Assembly (NCBI RefSeq): GCF_004745645.1
Contig: NZ_SRMB01000002.1
Coordinates: 124,001 to 188,000 of the forward strand
DNA from: Hymenobacter metallicola
Lineage (GTDB): Bacteria > Bacteroidota > Bacteroidia > Cytophagales > Hymenobacteraceae
Reading direction: 5' to 3'
DNA: 64,000 nt
The notes beneath the pieces are model-generated. The model was not told the DNA's origin and searched no databases. It saw only the letters and a list, made by a program, of their open reading frames with translations. Shown in pieces: positions 1 through 8,064 of this stretch; the first letter of the stretch is position 1; each line of letters begins with the position of its first letter. The position numbers and the translations under genes were made by a program.

Positions 1-450
1 TTTGCCTACCGCAACCTGGACCGGGCCGATATTTTCTACGACGAAAACAACCTGCGCTTCCCGGCCAACTACCGCGACAAGTTCTCGCGCCTGGCCGAGG
101 CGTACCTGGCCGCCGGCGACAAAGCCAAAGCCAAAGAGGTACTCGACAAGTGCTTCCAGGTAATGCCGGACAAGTCGATTCGCTACGACTACTACGTGCC
201 GCAGTTTGTGGTGCCGCTGGTACAAGTGGGCGAGAAGCAGCGGGCCAACGAAATCATGGACACCATGACCAACCGGGCCCAGCAGTCCTTGGCATACTAC
301 AGTACCCGCAGCAGTGCCCTGTTTGACATGGAAGTGCAAACCAACCTGCTGGCCCTGCAGAGTGTGTACCGCGCCGCCGAGGAAGTAGGAGACCAAGCCC
401 GCGCCAAAAAAGCCCTGGATTTGCTCAACCAGTATTATCCGCGGCAGTAA
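1..450 (+). CDS. DUF2723-family membrane protein, C-terminal end (partial)
   Basis: The reading frame is open from the first base and ends at TAA 448-450, so the window holds only the last 149 residues. What is visible is a soluble, helical, TPR-like tail: a YRDKFSRLAEAYL segment, then KAKAKEVLDKCFQVMP and a final QARAKKALDLLNQYYP. In Bacteroidota this tail follows the multi-spanning N-terminal part of DUF2723 proteins, large membrane proteins thought to be lipid-linked glycosyltransferases. The transmembrane part lies outside the window, so the family call rests on the tail alone. A strong terminator follows directly. An alternative is another TPR-tailed membrane protein. Confidence 0.65.
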   Translation, partial: FAYRNLDRADIFYDENNLRFPANYRDKFSRLAEAYLAAGDKAKAKEVLDKCFQVMPDKSIRYDYYVPQFVVPLVQVGEKQRANEIMDTMTNRAQQSLAYYSTRSSALFDMEVQTNLLALQSVYRAAEEVGDQARAKKALDLLNQYYPRQ

Positions 451-467
451 TGCCCAATAGTTTCGAC

Positions 468-517
468 CTAACATAAAAACAGCCATCCTGCCCCCGGGAT
501 GGCTGTTTTTATGTTAG
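468..517 (+). terminator. Rho-independent terminator after DUF2723 gene
   Basis: Perfect 21-bp inverted repeat (468-488 pairs with 497-517) with an 8-nt loop. The right arm contains five T residues, so transcript from the left would end in a GC stem plus U-run. Confidence 0.8.
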
Positions 518-611
518 CTACTTTGTAACCGGCTGCCGTACTATACCTTGCACGTACTCGTTGCTTACCAACCCGGCACGTGTCGGCTGCCGAATTACCT
601 CTCTTCCCCCG

Positions 612-1835
612 ATGCGTACTCTACTACACTGTTTGCTGCTTAACACGCTGCTTTTCCTAACGGGAGGCCTACAGCCCCTGGCAGCTGACCCGCGGCGGGA
701 CTTTGCGGGCCAGTACCAGCCCCAGCGCCGGATATTAGCGGAAACCCGTCGGGAGGGCGACAGTCTGCGCATCTACCTGCGTTTTCCGGATGGCAGTGTA
801 TTGCAGCGGGGCAATCCGCTGCGGGTGGCCGCCTGGGCCAGCTTCGAGGCCAAGCGGCCGGTGTGGCGCCAGGAGCTGCGGCAGTTGGCTAACCGTACCC
901 GCCTGGATAAATCGGCGGCCTGGGTGGAGTTCTGCGTAGCGGCGGCCAGCCTGCAGCCCGGGCAGGTGCTGAGCATGGCCTGCGCCCCGCCCGATGAGGC
1001 CGATGCCAGCGAGGCGGCCTGGCTGCCCATTACCAAAGAGCGGCTGGGGCGCACTTTTCTGGTAACTGACTCGGTGGGCGACCCGCTGCTGCGCCGCTAC
1101 GTGCGCCTCAACGAGCCTTTTATGCTCGACTGCTACGGACCAGAAAGGCCGCTTGTAGCCAAACGTTACGACTCGGGCTTCAACGCCGCCCTGCCCCCTA
1201 TGGCCAACCCAGCCGCCCAACCAGTATCACGCACATTGCCCGCTCGTGACTCCGTTTTTTTCCGGGCCGGGCAGCGGCTACTACTACCCCAGGCCGGCCT
1301 GTACATGCTGCGCGTCGATGGCGCCCCAAGCGGGTACGGCTTGCTCGTAACCGACCCCGACTTTCCGGAGCTTACCACTGCCGATGAGCTCATTCAACCG
1401 CTTATTTACCTGACTACTTCCGCTGAGCGCAAAAAGCTGTACGATGCGCCCGAACCCAAGCGCGCCGTTGACCAGTTCTGGCTGCGCGTGGCCGGCGACA
1501 ACCAAGGCGTAGCCCGCCAACTGATCCGTACCTACTACGGCCGGGTAACGGCGGCCAATCAATTATTTACTGCTCACAAACCGGGGTGGATGACCGACCG
1601 GGGCATGCTCTACGTGGCCCTGGGCGCCCCTGATGCCGTGTACCGCACGGCCGCCGAGGAGCGCTGGGTATACCGCGACGCCGATGGCAGCAACGGTACG
1701 TATACGTTCCGGCCCAAACCCAGTACCTTTGCCCCTGAACACTATGAATTGGTGCGCCGGCCGGAGTACGAAATGCTTTGGTATGCCGCCGTTGAGCAAT
1801 GGAGAAAAGGACTGACCGCCCGGAGCGGCCGCTGA
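612..1835 (+). CDS. GWxTD domain-containing exported protein
   Basis: 407 residues from ATG 612; a longer TTG-initiated reading from 561 is possible, but only the ATG puts a Sec signal peptide at the N-terminus (MRTLLHCLLLNTLLFLTGG). The C-terminal third has the family signature GWMTDRGMLYVALGAPD followed by an RWVYRD block, which defines the GWxTD domain of Bacteroidota and Acidobacteria exported proteins. The function of the family is unknown. The 3' end overlaps the next gene (rlmB, 1799) by 37 nt in another frame, suggesting coupled expression. The family call is firm; no role can be given. Confidence 0.85.
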   Translation: MRTLLHCLLLNTLLFLTGGLQPLAADPRRDFAGQYQPQRRILAETRREGDSLRIYLRFPDGSVLQRGNPLRVAAWASFEAKRPVWRQELRQLANRTRLDKSAAWVEFCVAAASLQPGQVLSMACAPPDEADASEAAWLPITKERLGRTFLVTDSVGDPLLRRYVRLNEPFMLDCYGPERPLVAKRYDSGFNAALPPMANPAAQPVSRTLPARDSVFFRAGQRLLLPQAGLYMLRVDGAPSGYGLLVTDPDFPELTTADELIQPLIYLTTSAERKKLYDAPEPKRAVDQFWLRVAGDNQGVARQLIRTYYGRVTAANQLFTAHKPGWMTDRGMLYVALGAPDAVYRTAAEERWVYRDADGSNGTYTFRPKPSTFAPEHYELVRRPEYEMLWYAAVEQWRKGLTARSGR

Positions 1836-2737
1836 ATGAGCGGCGCACGTACTACAACAGCGAAAACCGCCCAATCGGCCGTGATGACCGGGCTGGCGAC
1901 GACCGGCGTGAGCCCCGGGGCGAAGGCCGCGACGCGCGCGGGGGTGGCGACTACAAACCGCGCTACCCGCACAAACCGGCGGCCGACCGCAGCATTGAGA
2001 TGCTGTTTGGCCTGCGCCCCATCCTGGAGGCCCTGAGTGCGGGCCGCACCCTGGAGAAAATTTACCTGCTGCGCGGCACCAAAAACAGCATCACCCAGGA
2101 AATTACCGAGCTGGCGAAAGCGGCCAACATTCCCATGTCGCTGGTGCCGATTGAGAAGCTCAACGACCTGACCCGCAAAAACCACCAGGGCGCCGTAGCC
2201 TTCGTGTCGCCTATCGACTACCAGCCCCTCGACAGTATTCTGGCGGGCTTGTATGAGGCAGGCAAAACCCCGCTCCTGCTGCTGCTCGACCGGATTACGG
2301 ACGTGCGCAACTTTGGCTCCATTGCCCGCAACGCCGAGTGTATGGGCGTGCACGCCATTGTGGTGCCCAGCCGGGGAGCGGCCCAGATCAATGGCGATGC
2401 GCTGAAGACTTCGGCCGGCGCCCTAAACCTGATTCCGGTGTGCCGAGAGCCCAACTTAAAGGAAACCATCACGTTTCTGCAGCAGTCGGGCGTAACGGTT
2501 ATTGCCTGCACCGAGAAGTCGGATGCCAGCCTGGAAGCCGAAACCGTGGACATGACCGGTCCCGTGGCCGTGCTGATGGGCAGCGAAGAGGATGGCATTT
2601 CGCCGGAATACCTGAAGCTGGCCAACCACAAGCTGCGCATTCCGATGGCCGGTCAGATTGGCTCGTTGAACGTATCGGTAGCCAGCGGCATCATGCTCTT
2701 TGAAGTACTGCGCCAACGCCTGAAAAGCGGGCAGTAG
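1799..2737 (+). CDS. rlmB: 23S rRNA (guanosine-2'-O-)-methyltransferase RlmB (TrmH/SpoU family)
   Basis: 312 residues. RlmB-type enzymes 2'-O-methylate a guanosine of 23S rRNA using S-adenosylmethionine. After a roughly 65-residue basic, Arg/Gly/Asp-rich disordered leader comes the substrate-binding domain (MLFGLRPILEAL...), then the SPOUT knot domain with LLLDRITDVRNFGSIARNAE, the PVAVLMGSEEDGIS loop and the closing IGSLNVSVASGIMLFEVLRQ motif, all diagnostic of the SpoU family. The start lies inside the GWxTD gene. The long charged leader is more extended than in proteobacterial RlmB. Initiation at Met68 (base 2000) would give a standard-size enzyme and cannot be excluded. The exact target base (RlmB or TrmH) is inferred. 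Confidence 0.88.
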   Translation: MEKRTDRPERPLNERRTYYNSENRPIGRDDRAGDDRREPRGEGRDARGGGDYKPRYPHKPAADRSIEMLFGLRPILEALSAGRTLEKIYLLRGTKNSITQEITELAKAANIPMSLVPIEKLNDLTRKNHQGAVAFVSPIDYQPLDSILAGLYEAGKTPLLLLLDRITDVRNFGSIARNAECMGVHAIVVPSRGAAQINGDALKTSAGALNLIPVCREPNLKETITFLQQSGVTVIACTEKSDASLEAETVDMTGPVAVLMGSEEDGISPEYLKLANHKLRIPMAGQIGSLNVSVASGIMLFEVLRQRLKSGQ

Positions 2738-2811
2738 GCTGATTCAGCCCTAAAAGCAAGAAGCCCGACCAAGCACTTGGTCGGGCTTCTTGCTTTTAGG
2801 GCTGAATCAGC
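2738..2811. terminator. Perfect 36-bp palindrome, bidirectional terminator
   Basis: Left arm 2738-2773 and right arm 2776-2811 are exact reverse complements separated by only 2 nt. It begins one base after the rlmB stop and ends 11 bp before the stop of the convergent LacI gene. It probably terminates both transcripts. Confidence 0.8.
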
Positions 2812-2822
2812 TTTAACGCAAC

Positions 2823-3869
2823 TTAGGCATTTGACAACCGAACCGACGACTTGCGAATAATGAGCGTTGGTGCTAATACTACACTTTGCGGGCGAGCTAA
2901 GCTCTGGTTGCCGGAGTCCTGGAGCTCGTGCAGCAGAATATCGATGACATTTTTGGCTATGCTCTCAACGGGCTGGGCAATAACGGTAATAGCGGGCGTA
3001 TACAACCGGAACAGGTCGTGGTCGTCGTAGGAAATGATGGCCAGGTCGTCCGGAATCCGCCGACCCAGGCGCCCAATGGCTTCCAGCCCGTAAATACTCA
3101 GATAGTTGGTCGAAAAGATAAGCGCGTCTAGTTCAGGATTAGCCTGAATAAATGCGTGGATGTCGGCAACAATGGGCTGCGTGTCTTTGGTCACGGTCAC
3201 GCGTTTTACTTTCTGCGCTAGGTTTTGCTCGGTTAGGGCCCGGGCATAGCCGTGCAAACGGGCTTCCATCTGGGTTTGGGTAGAGTCGGTCGTGACGAAG
3301 CCCACGTTGGCAAAGCCCTGTTCCAGCAAGTGACGCGTGGCTTCGTAGGTTCCCTGGGCCCCATCGACTACAATATAATTGGTCGCCAGCCCGGGCAGGT
3401 AGCGGTCAAAAAGAACCGTCGGCGTTTGCTCGCGCAGAATATTGCTCACCTCTTTTTCAATTCCTTCCGAGGGCACAATAATAAACCCGTCCACGTGCTG
3501 CTCCTGAAACATGGCAATCAGCTCCTTGGTCTTGGCCGTGTTGTTGTCGGTGCTGCAGTAAATGATCCGGTAGCCCCGCTCAAAGGCCTGTTTTTCAATC
3601 AGCCAGGCTACCGTGGCAAAAAACGGGTTGGAAATATCTTCCACGACCAACCCAATAATGTTGGTTTTACCCGTGCGCAGGCTTTTGGCCAGGTGGTTGG
3701 GCTTGTAGCCGACCTCCTCCACGTACTTGAGCACCCGTTCGGCGACGGCGTCGCTAATGCGGTTTTGCTTGGCTTTCCCGTTCAGTACCAACGAGACGGT
3801 GGCAATAGACACTTCCAGATGACTGGCAATGTCATTAATCAGGGTCCGCTTCTTCACCTTTGTGCTCAT
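2823..3869 (-). CDS. LacI-family transcriptional regulator (first of a divergent pair)
   Basis: 348 residues from ATG 3869. The frame stays open another 102 codons upstream, but that part has no homology-like character and runs across the divergent promoter region into the neighbouring gene. The N-terminal helix-turn-helix is classic LacI (TLINDIASHLEVSIATVSLVLNG), followed by the hinge and a periplasmic-binding-protein-like effector domain (NIIGLVVEDISNPFFA, VDGFIIVPSE, TPTVLFDR, ending LIIRKSS). It is probably a repressor or activator of a carbohydrate gene set responding to a sugar or sugar phosphate. No obvious target is adjacent except the second LacI gene. The ligand cannot be predicted. 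Confidence 0.9.
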   Translation of the reverse strand: MSTKVKKRTLINDIASHLEVSIATVSLVLNGKAKQNRISDAVAERVLKYVEEVGYKPNHLAKSLRTGKTNIIGLVVEDISNPFFATVAWLIEKQAFERGYRIIYCSTDNNTAKTKELIAMFQEQHVDGFIIVPSEGIEKEVSNILREQTPTVLFDRYLPGLATNYIVVDGAQGTYEATRHLLEQGFANVGFVTTDSTQTQMEARLHGYARALTEQNLAQKVKRVTVTKDTQPIVADIHAFIQANPELDALIFSTNYLSIYGLEAIGRLGRRIPDDLAIISYDDHDLFRLYTPAITVIAQPVESIAKNVIDILLHELQDSGNQSLARPQSVVLAPTLIIRKSSVRLSNA

Positions 3870-4062
3870 ACCGGGATAATCAGGAATGTATATCCACCAA
3901 AGGTAGAAGAATCGGCTATAGCTCTCCGTACGGTATTGTCCAGCTTGTGCTTTTCTACTGACAGGTACCGGACCGATGTTTCGCAGTTTTCTTGGGCGTT
4001 TGCGGTCTGTGTTGTTCCTTGACCCCGACTGGCATTGCCTTCCGCCCTTAACGCACCGAATT

Positions 4063-5127
4063 ATGGCCGCTAAAAAGCAGCAAATCTCGCTACGGGATTT
4101 AGCCCGGCACCTGAATTTATCGACCTCCAGCGTCTCTCGGGCCCTGGCCGACCACCGCGACATTAGCGAAGCCACGAAGGAGCGGGTCCGGCAAATGGCT
4201 CAGGAACTCAACTACCGCCCCAACCAGCTAGCGGCTGCCCTGCGCCGGGGCCATAGCAAGACTATTGGCGTGATAGTGCCGCACATCAAAGGCTATTTCT
4301 TTCCGGCTGTGATGAACGGTATTGAAAAAGTAGCCACCCTGGAAGGCTTCAACGTGTTGCTCTGTCAATCGAATGAAGAGCTGCGGCGGGAGCAAAAAAA
4401 CATTGAAACTCTGCTGGCAGCTCAGGTTGAGGGTATTTTGGTATCGGTGTCGGCTACCACCTTCGCCGACATGGACCATTTCGAGCAGGTGCGCCGCCAG
4501 GGTACGCCGCTGGTATTTTTCGACCGGGCTCCGGAGCTGCCGCGCAGCATGGCCGTGGTGCTCGACGATTTTCAGGGCGCTTACCAGGCCGTTTCCCACC
4601 TGATTGCCCAGGGCTGCAAGCGGATAGTACACTTGGCCGGACCTCAGCACCTGAACACCAGTCGCAACCGGTTCTTGGGCTACAAGGCCGCCCTCGAAGC
4701 CCACGGTTTGCCCTTCCAAGACGATTGGGTATATTCCTTGCCCGCCCTGACCCACGACGCTGGCCGCCTGGGCATGCAGCACCTGCTGGCCCTGGAGCCG
4801 CCCCTGGACGGTATCTTCGCCGCCTACGCCATTCCCTCGGTGGGTGCGCTGGAAGTACTGCGTGAAAAAGGTCTGCGAGTTCCCCAGGATATTGCCCTGG
4901 CCTGCTTCAGCAATGAGCCTTTCACTACCATGACCCAGCCGCAAATGACAGTCGTGGACCAGCGGGCCGAGCAAATGGGCGAAACTGCCGTCCGGTTATT
5001 TCTGCAGCTGCTCAAGCGCGGTCCTTCGTACGAGCCCCCGCACTTGGTGCTCAAGCCCGAGCTGATTATCCGTAGCTCGTCCTTGCACCAGTCGCAGGTT
5101 GCGGTAGAGCTTTCAGAGTCCAAATAA
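4063..5127 (+). CDS. LacI-family transcriptional regulator (second of a divergent pair)
   Basis: 354 residues from ATG 4063; the 29 upstream in-frame codons (from 3976) lack similarity to the family and were left out. The helix-turn-helix reads SLRDLARHLNLSTSSVSRAL; the effector domain shows TIGVIVPHIKGYFF, GTPLVFFDR and VVLDDFQGAYQAVSHL, ending LIIRSSS. It is divergent from the other LacI gene, with 193 bp between the two starts that should hold the operators. The two proteins are clearly homologous but not recent duplicates. The effector and regulon are unknown. The next gene downstream encodes a cupin linked to mannose metabolism, which could be a target. Confidence 0.9.
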   Translation: MAAKKQQISLRDLARHLNLSTSSVSRALADHRDISEATKERVRQMAQELNYRPNQLAAALRRGHSKTIGVIVPHIKGYFFPAVMNGIEKVATLEGFNVLLCQSNEELRREQKNIETLLAAQVEGILVSVSATTFADMDHFEQVRRQGTPLVFFDRAPELPRSMAVVLDDFQGAYQAVSHLIAQGCKRIVHLAGPQHLNTSRNRFLGYKAALEAHGLPFQDDWVYSLPALTHDAGRLGMQHLLALEPPLDGIFAAYAIPSVGALEVLREKGLRVPQDIALACFSNEPFTTMTQPQMTVVDQRAEQMGETAVRLFLQLLKRGPSYEPPHLVLKPELIIRSSSLHQSQVAVELSESK

Positions 5128-5219
5128 GACTTCTATCTTACTTCAAACTCTACTACCTGCTAGCTGCCGCGGCCCGTGGCTTGCCAACCCGGGCCCACTG
5201 CACACTTCCCGACCTAGTT

Positions 5220-5723
5220 ATGAGCTCTGATATGTCCAAGCAACAACTGTTTCAGCAAACTCAGCAACACTTACAGGAGCAAGGCTTCGGCATTGCCCAA
5301 CAAGACCAAACCCGCCCCTGGGGGGGCTTTTTCGTACTCGACGAAAACCAGGCCCAGCAATTTGCCGACACCTACTTCGACGGCCTTTCGGTCGACCAGC
5401 TGCGCATTTCGGGCAAGCTAAGCCCCAAAGTGCTGCTCGTAGCGCCCGGCCAGCGCCTCTCGTGGCAATACCATCACCGCCGGGCCGAAATCTGGAAGGT
5501 AGTGCGCGGCACCGTGGGCATTGTCACCAGCCCAACCGATGAGGAAGGTGAGTTGAAGACGTATTCGCCCGGTCAAACCATCACGCTCAAGCAAGGCGAG
5601 CGGCACCGGCTCGTGGGCCTCGACGATTGGGGCATGATAGCCGAAATCTGGCAGCATACCGACGCCCAGCAGCCCTCCGATGAAGAAGATATTGTGCGCG
5701 TGCAGGACGACTTCGGCCGCTAA
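5220..5723 (+). CDS. Cupin protein, type II phosphomannose isomerase-like
   Basis: 167 residues from ATG 5220; ATG 5232 is an equally good start. A single cupin domain: TRPWGGFFVLDE, LSPKVLLVAPGQRLSWQYHHRRAEIWKVVRGTVGI, then GQTITLKQGERHRL. The PKVLxVxPGxxLSxQxHxxRxExW pattern is that of the C-terminal isomerase domain of bifunctional ManC/AlgA and of small stand-alone mannose-6-phosphate isomerases; the H-H and E residues would bind the metal. It is convergent with manC (5835-6926), so the separate isomerase and guanylyltransferase may together turn fructose-6-phosphate into GDP-mannose, given a phosphomannomutase elsewhere. The enzymatic role is inferred; a non-catalytic cupin remains possible. 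Confidence 0.75.
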   Translation: MSSDMSKQQLFQQTQQHLQEQGFGIAQQDQTRPWGGFFVLDENQAQQFADTYFDGLSVDQLRISGKLSPKVLLVAPGQRLSWQYHHRRAEIWKVVRGTVGIVTSPTDEEGELKTYSPGQTITLKQGERHRLVGLDDWGMIAEIWQHTDAQQPSDEEDIVRVQDDFGR

Positions 5724-5765
5724 GCCGGGGCTTTTCGGGCTTTATCTTTTGTCTTTGTCTTCCAA

Positions 5766-5805
5766 ACGCAAGAAGGCCGCCCCAGGTGGGGCGGCCTTCT
5801 TGCGT
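5766..5805. terminator. Bidirectional terminator between cupin gene and manC
   Basis: Perfect 18-bp arms (5766-5783 and 5788-5805) with a 4-nt AGGT loop, placed between two convergent genes. No long T-run is present on either side. Confidence 0.65.
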
Positions 5806-5834
5806 AGCACGGCTGCGTAGCATCAGCTTCCGGT

Positions 5835-6926
5835 TTAGTTATAGCCCGTTCCTTTTTTCGACTTCACGTCGGCTACGAACTCCTTAACCCGCTGCTCCTC
5901 CGTGCGCTTACAAATCAGCAGTACGTTGTCGTATTCGGCAATGATATAGCCATCCAGCCCCTGCACCACGACCAGACGCTCCGAGGGCGTTTTAATCACG
6001 CATTCCCGGGTGTCATAGAGCAGCGCGTCGCCGTCGACCACGTTGTTGTCGGCATCGTGGTGGCCCATGCGGTGCAGCGAGTCCCAGGTACCCAGGTCGC
6101 TCCATCCAAAGTCGGCGGGCAGTACGTACACGTTGTCGGCTTTTTCCATCACCCCGTAATCGATGCTGATGTTGCGGCAACGCGTGTAGGCCTGGGTGAT
6201 GAAATCGGTTTCACGCTCAGTACCCAGGTCGTTGACTCCCTCGTCGAATACCTCGGCAATATCGCCCAGATACTGGTGGAAGGCGTGGATAATGGCATCG
6301 GCCCGCCACACAAACAGGCCCGAATTCCAGAGAAAATCACCACTGTCGACAAACATGCGGGCCAGCTCCAGATTCGGCTTTTCCGTAAAAGTTTTCACTT
6401 TCTCCAGGCCCTTGGGCAAGCCGCTCTTTCCGTCCTCATCAATGTACTGGATGTAGCCGTAGCCCGTATCGGGGCGGGAGGGCTGAATGCCAAGTGTAAG
6501 CAATACCTCATGGTTCTGCGCCACGTCGACAGCCTTGCGAATAATGGCGCGAAACTCGTCCTCGTGCAGCACCGCGTGGTCGGCGGGTGTAACGATGATA
6601 ATACCCTGGGGATTACGCTTGGCAATGCGGTAGCTGGCGTAAGCAATACAAGGAGCCGTGTTCCGGCCAATTGGCTCGCCCAGAATCTGGTCGGCGGGCA
6701 GTTCGGGCAAGTGTTGCTGCACCAGTTCCATATAGTCGCGGTTGGTCACGACAAACACGTTTTCGGGCGGGCAGATCTCCCTGAACCGGTCCACGGTGAG
6801 CTGCAGCATAGAGCGGCCCACGCCCATTACGTCGTGAAACTGCTTGGGCAGGTGCGTACGGCTAAAGGGCCAGAAGCGGCTACCGATACCGCCGGCCATC
6901 ACGACGAGGAACGTATTTTGATTCAT
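5835..6926 (-). CDS. manC: Mannose-1-phosphate guanylyltransferase
   Basis: 363 residues. Makes GDP-mannose from mannose-1-phosphate and GTP for cell-surface polysaccharides. The nucleotidyltransferase signature sits at the N-terminus (VVMAGGIGSRFWPFSR, then PKQF), followed by VTPADHAV, FTEKPN, the FLWNSGLFVWRADA block and DYGVMEKADNVYVLPADFGWSDLGTW, all typical of the family. The protein ends after the nucleotidyltransferase domain, so it lacks the fused isomerase domain; a stand-alone cupin isomerase is convergent at 5220. The start ATG is clear. No operon partner is visible: the next minus-strand gene starts beyond 7010. Confidence 0.93.
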   Translation of the reverse strand: MNQNTFLVVMAGGIGSRFWPFSRTHLPKQFHDVMGVGRSMLQLTVDRFREICPPENVFVVTNRDYMELVQQHLPELPADQILGEPIGRNTAPCIAYASYRIAKRNPQGIIIVTPADHAVLHEDEFRAIIRKAVDVAQNHEVLLTLGIQPSRPDTGYGYIQYIDEDGKSGLPKGLEKVKTFTEKPNLELARMFVDSGDFLWNSGLFVWRADAIIHAFHQYLGDIAEVFDEGVNDLGTERETDFITQAYTRCRNISIDYGVMEKADNVYVLPADFGWSDLGTWDSLHRMGHHDADNNVVDGDALLYDTRECVIKTPSERLVVVQGLDGYIIAEYDNVLLICKRTEEQRVKEFVADVKSKKGTGYN

Positions 6927-7009
6927 CAGAAGAAGCTGATTAAATGGTGCTGACCATGCTTACAAAACGCAAACATGGTATTTAAGCGTAAAGTAATGTA
7001 ACAATTCGA

Positions 7010-7987
7010 CTATACCAAGCCTTCACGCAGCAAGTCGTGTAAGTGAATGAACCCGCTGAACTGACCTCTTTCAGTAACAATGAGTTGGGTGATATTACGA
7101 TTTTGCATTCGAACCAAAGCCTCAGCCGCGAAGTCCTCCACGTCGATGGTCATGGGCTGGGGCGTCATAATGTCGCGGGCTCGCACTTCTTCGAGCTTAG
7201 TAAAGTTGGTCAGCATGCGGCGCAGGTCACCGTCCGTAATGATGCCCAGCAGGTGCTGGTCGGCCAGGGCCAGCACAGCCGTGGCGCCCAAGCGCTTACC
7301 CGATATCTCCAGAATAATGTCCTTGAGCGGGGCATTTTCCAGCACCTGCGGCGTCTGATTTTGCCGGCTCAAGTCGCCCACTTTCAGATAAAGCTTCTTG
7401 CCCAGAGTACCGCCCGGGTGCAGGCGGGCAAAATCGGCGGAAGTAAACTCCCGCGACTCGAGCAAACACACGGCCAGCGCATCGCCCAGGGCCAGGGCTG
7501 CGGTGGTGCTGGTAGTGGGCGCCAGGTTGTGGGGGCAGGCCTCGCGGGTCACGGGCGCGTGCAGCACGTAGTCGGCCTGCACGCCCAGGTAGGAGTCGGC
7601 ATTGCTGACCAGGGCCGCCAGCGGCACGCCCTTGCGCTTGAGCAGGGGCACGAGCACCTTTATTTCGGGCGTGTCGCCGCTCTTGCTGATGGCAATGACG
7701 AAATCCTCGGGCTGAATCATGCCCAGGTCGCCGTGGATGGCATCGGCGGCGTGCATAAACAGCGCGGGCGTGCCCGTGGAGTTCAGGGTGGCGACCATCT
7801 TGCCCGCAATGTGGGCACTCTTACCGATGCCGGTAACCACCACCCGACCCCGTAAAGAGAGTATGGCGGCTACGCATTGTGCAAAATCCGGCGTTTGGGC
7901 AATGGCTTCGGCCACGCCCCGAACGGCGTCTGCTTCTTCGAGAAGCACTTTTTTTGCAATTGTGTTGGTGTCGTTCTGCTGTTTCAA
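7010..7987 (-). CDS. kdsD: KpsF/GutQ-type arabinose-5-phosphate isomerase
   Basis: 325 residues if started at TTG 7987 (LKQQNDTNTIAKKVLLEEA); a longer TTG start at 8050 would run over the divergent recQ start region and was rejected. An N-terminal SIS domain (GRVVVTGIGKSAHIAGKMVATLNSTGTPA, FVIAISKSGDTPEIKVLVP, NLAPTTSTTAALALGDALA, HPGGTLGKKL) precedes two CBS domains with ITDGDLRRML. This is the architecture of KdsD, which interconverts ribulose-5-phosphate and arabinose-5-phosphate for Kdo synthesis. No ATG lies near the expected N-terminus, so the start is the weak part. The start lies inside an inverted repeat that also covers the recQ promoter. Confidence 0.87.
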   Translation of the reverse strand: MKQQNDTNTIAKKVLLEEADAVRGVAEAIAQTPDFAQCVAAILSLRGRVVVTGIGKSAHIAGKMVATLNSTGTPALFMHAADAIHGDLGMIQPEDFVIAISKSGDTPEIKVLVPLLKRKGVPLAALVSNADSYLGVQADYVLHAPVTREACPHNLAPTTSTTAALALGDALAVCLLESREFTSADFARLHPGGTLGKKLYLKVGDLSRQNQTPQVLENAPLKDIILEISGKRLGATAVLALADQHLLGIITDGDLRRMLTNFTKLEEVRARDIMTPQPMTIDVEDFAAEALVRMQNRNITQLIVTERGQFSGFIHLHDLLREGLV

Positions 7988-7997
7988 TCTAAATTTG
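7965..7997 (+). promoter_or_regulatory. Candidate recQ promoter (TTG - 22 nt - TAAATTTG)
   Basis: TTG at 7965-7967 and TAAATTTG at 7990-7997 match the Bacteroidota -33/-7 pattern (TTG, TAnnTTTG). The predicted start is about 60 nt before the recQ ATG. The -7 box lies inside the inverted repeat 7985-8006. Confidence 0.5.
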
Positions 7998-8031
7998 TCT
8001 AGATTGAGTAACCAACACGAGTGGTGTTGGT
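7985..8031. repeat. Two small inverted repeats at the kdsD/recQ divergent region
   Basis: CAATCTA (7985-7991) and TAGATTG (8000-8006) form a 7-bp inverted repeat with an 8-bp spacer that covers both the kdsD TTG start codon and the recQ -7 box. A second repeat, ACCAACAC (8011-8018) and GTGTTGGT (8024-8031), follows in the recQ leader. They may be operator sites or a leader hairpin. Confidence 0.45.
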
Positions 8032-8064
8032 GCTCAAGTCTGCAACTCAAAAGAGCAAGTGGAA

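Noticed and set aside
2823..4175. Extended 450-residue version of the first LacI regulator
   Set aside because: The extra 102 residues lie across the divergent promoter region and inside the neighbouring LacI gene; the helix-turn-helix begins directly after ATG 3869.
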